From positions 15,727,357-15,791,356 of the forward strand of contig NC_133302.1 of the NCBI RefSeq assembly GCF_005239225.2: a stretch of DNA of 64,000 nt, written 5' to 3'. This stretch comes from Populus alba. Its lineage: Eukaryota; Streptophyta; Magnoliopsida; Malpighiales; Salicaceae. Under the pieces are notes generated by a model that was not told the DNA's origin, did not search any database, and was given only the letters and a program-made list of their open reading frames with translations. Positions within the stretch are counted from its first letter, which is position 1, and each line of letters starts with the position of its first letter. Positions 61,998 through 64,000 of the stretch are shown in pieces. A program made the translations under genes and the position numbers.

Positions 61998-62106
61998 AGA
62001 TTAATGAAGCTTTGAGTAAAATTCAAAAGCGACTTCAATTAATCCATAACATATATAGGAAAGCTTGACTTAACATCATAAAGCAAAATGCTGAAAGGCA
62101 CATCAA

Positions 62107-62110
<4 letters not shown>

Positions 62111-62146
<36 letters not shown>
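62111..62146. repeat. AT microsatellite
   Basis: About 17 AT units. Confidence 0.9.
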
Positions 62147-62149
<3 letters not shown>

Positions 62150-62705
62150 TGAAAAAAATTTTAAAAATGAAAAAAAATGTTATGGAAAAACTAAAGTAAA
62201 AGGTGTGTTTTAGCTTATCGTTAAGGATGAGGATAATTTTTGAAAAAAATGGCAATGAAAGATGGGCTTCGAGGATCATGCATAAAAAGTAAGAGTTTAG
62301 TCTACATGCAGGATAATTAGTTGAAAATATTGTAGTAACATCTAAAAGTGATCCTAAGTCTCTTAAACACAAACACTTTTTGAGCCTACGAATTCATTTC
62401 TTTAATAAACTCACTTCTTAGCCTACATCACATGCCTTTTCTAGTAAAAAATGAGCTATCATGATTAATAAGTTATGATATCAAACAACATGAGGAATTT
62501 TTCTCAAAAGGGTTATGATGTTGTTGACATTATATATATTATTCATAATGTTAAAGTAATTTTTAAACACTTAAGGAAATTCCATTTTTGGGAAATCCTA
62601 CACACACACACACATATATATATTTTAAGCCAACAATAGATTGAAACCATTTCAAAAAGAGTTTTAGTCTCGTTTTAAAAAAAACAAAAGATTATCCTTC
62701 TTAAA
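62147..62705. other. Intergenic, nothing recognised
   Basis: AT-rich, with a short CA/TA run at about 62600-62622. Confidence 0.4.
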
Positions 62706-62814
62706 GTCTTAGGGGTTGTTTGTTTTTACGGTTGAAACTGTGTTTCATGATTTCTTGAAATTACTTTTTGCTTGAAATTATTTTTTTGGTTTTTTTGAAT
62801 TGTTTTGATGTGCT
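62706..62814 (+). repeat. Interspersed repeat start, interrupted
   Basis: 'aggggttgtttgtttttacg' and 'gaattgttttgatgtgc' match the opening of a common short repeat style that resembles family A. The match stops at 62814, where a different GC-richer sequence begins. Confidence 0.4.
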
Positions 62815-64000
62815 TGTCACACCCGGACATCACGGCGATCGATTAAAAATTATCACTCGATTGGAAAAAAGAACAGATATCTAGCATCTTGTTCTTTTAG
62901 GGGGAAATGTCTTGTTCGAGGAGTCGTCACCTAGTATTATGGTCATTAGAAACCCTAATTGGTCAACATAGATTCTATGATACAGGACTAGTTACGCAAA
63001 AAAATTGCTAAGAATGTGTTCTCCTAAAAGTCCTATTTGAGGCAGACTGCATTGCTGGTTTTGTCTAAAATTGCTAAGAATTTGTTCTTCTTTTTCTATT
63101 TTTTTTTTATTCTTCCTTTCATGTTCCTGACTGTAGCGTCAATGAACAATTCCTACGAATATTTCCAACTCTGGTGTTGGTAAATATCGCACAAATCCAA
63201 AAAATACAATACTTTTGACTCTAACATTAGTGAATATTTTTCACAAAAAATGAATTTGAAGAAGAAATTTTATGTGTCATTTTTTTTCTTGTTTATCCTT
63301 TATTATTATTTTCCTTTTTAGATGTAAATAAAAAAACATTGCACGACATATTTGCATTTAATAATAATAAGCCACAAATTGAACACATAACTTAAAAAAA
63401 TACAAAACACAAAGAAAAAAATAAATCAAAGTGCGAGGGGCCCATAAATAAATCAACAACGATATCCAAATATTTTTGGAATTTTTTGATATAAAAAAAG
63501 AGCTCATTTGGCCAAATACCAAACTAAATAAAAATTATGGTCAAGGTATTAGGGTGCAACACACCCTTAATAAACATAATTTGGATTGGCTAGGCCTCAA
63601 GCCCAGATCCGACCCGCTCTTTTTTTTTTTTGGGGCTGGGTCTAGCCCACCCAACATAGGTTAAGTTGAACCCAGCCAGCCTGGTCGGGTCACTAGCCCA
63701 AACTAGAGACCCGACTAGATAGTAGGCACGCGTGGCTTAACCCATGTATGCATTGTTTTCTTGCAACAATTACATAGAAACAGAGAGAATAAGAAGACTT
63801 TACCTAATGAAGCTGAAGGCGTAAGCGAAGGCAACAATGTAGGCACCGGCTGGAGAACGCTCTCATTCTCCTCCTTTTTTCAACCTCTCCTCCCTCTATT
63901 CTTGGTTTTTTTTTTTGTTCTCTCCTCTATTTTCTCACTTCTGTCGTCTCTTTTTTTTTTCTCTGTTTTTCTCCGTTGTTTTTTTTTCCTCTATTTTTCT
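62815..64000. mobile_element. Probable LTR-type element, left end in the window
   Basis: Starts TGTCACACCCGGACATCACG (62815) in the middle of an older repeat. GC content and complexity rise compared with the left flank. It includes 'gaggagtcgtcacctagtat', and at 63590-63720 a run of 'gggctgggtctagccc', 'cagcctggtcgggtcac' type motifs often seen in plant LTRs, then pyrimidine-rich sequence to the window end. No coding domain is readable. The right end lies outside the window. Confidence 0.4.

Noticed and set aside
61225..62372. Minus-strand ORFs of 107 and 89 codons
   Set aside because: Low-complexity F/I/S/Y-rich translations, the second ending in an AT microsatellite.

Overview
This is nuclear DNA of a flowering plant, most likely a woody eudicot of the poplar/willow type (Salicaceae). 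The evidence is AT-rich intergenic DNA, short GT-AG introns, plant-only gene families, plastid DNA inserted in the nucleus, and several plant repeat classes. The genus is an inference from repeat style and protein similarity; no search was run.

Six intact protein genes and one broken one account for nearly all recognisable coding sequence. They are: a broken DUF4220/DUF594 gene (3503-5562, minus); a fructokinase (8559-10651, plus, five exons, one with a GC donor); an intronless ANTH-domain clathrin assembly protein (18989-20095, minus); an organelle-type GGQ peptide release factor-like gene (23016-25922, minus, six exons); an alpha/beta hydrolase resembling chlorophyll dephytylase CLD1 (33627-35586, minus, six exons); a COP1-interacting protein 7 (CIP7) homologue (42296-48028 coding, about 49420 with the 5' UTR exon, minus, ten coding exons); and a WD40-like gene (52168-57171, minus, eight exons). 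Exon joins were worked out by hand from splice sites, phase and protein continuity, and all six intact models close in frame. The genes are independent housekeeping or plant-regulatory genes; there is no operon-like logic.

Between the genes lie layers of mobile DNA. 1-317 is a plastid trnL-trnF spacer plus trnF insertion. 735-3400 holds degenerate tandem repeats and a tripled 660-bp module. TRIM-like elements, with 77-78 bp terminal repeats next to a primer-binding-site-like motif, occur at 7798-8021 and 10901-11189, with fragments elsewhere. 12600-16300 is decayed retroelement-like DNA with a 59-bp alternating tandem repeat. 26266-31790 is a tandem duplication of a unit of about 2.2 kb, the second copy split by about 1.1 kb. 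31900-33250 holds a probable Ty3/gypsy 3' end and a CACTA-type terminus. 35989-41772 is a dead Ty1/copia element whose 3' LTR is cut off against a TRIM-like LTR. 57300-64000 is AT-rich repeat DNA with a perfect 89-bp tandem duplication and, at the right edge, a probable LTR element that starts inside an older repeat.

The most informative details are a tRNA-derived SINE with a perfect 14-bp target duplication in intron 5 of the WD40-like gene, a 676-bp near-palindromic element with TG...CA ends and a possible 5-bp target duplication in intron 1 of the same gene, and the GC-AG intron in the fructokinase. I found no evidence for a wholly new molecular system; the most unusual object is the palindromic intronic element.
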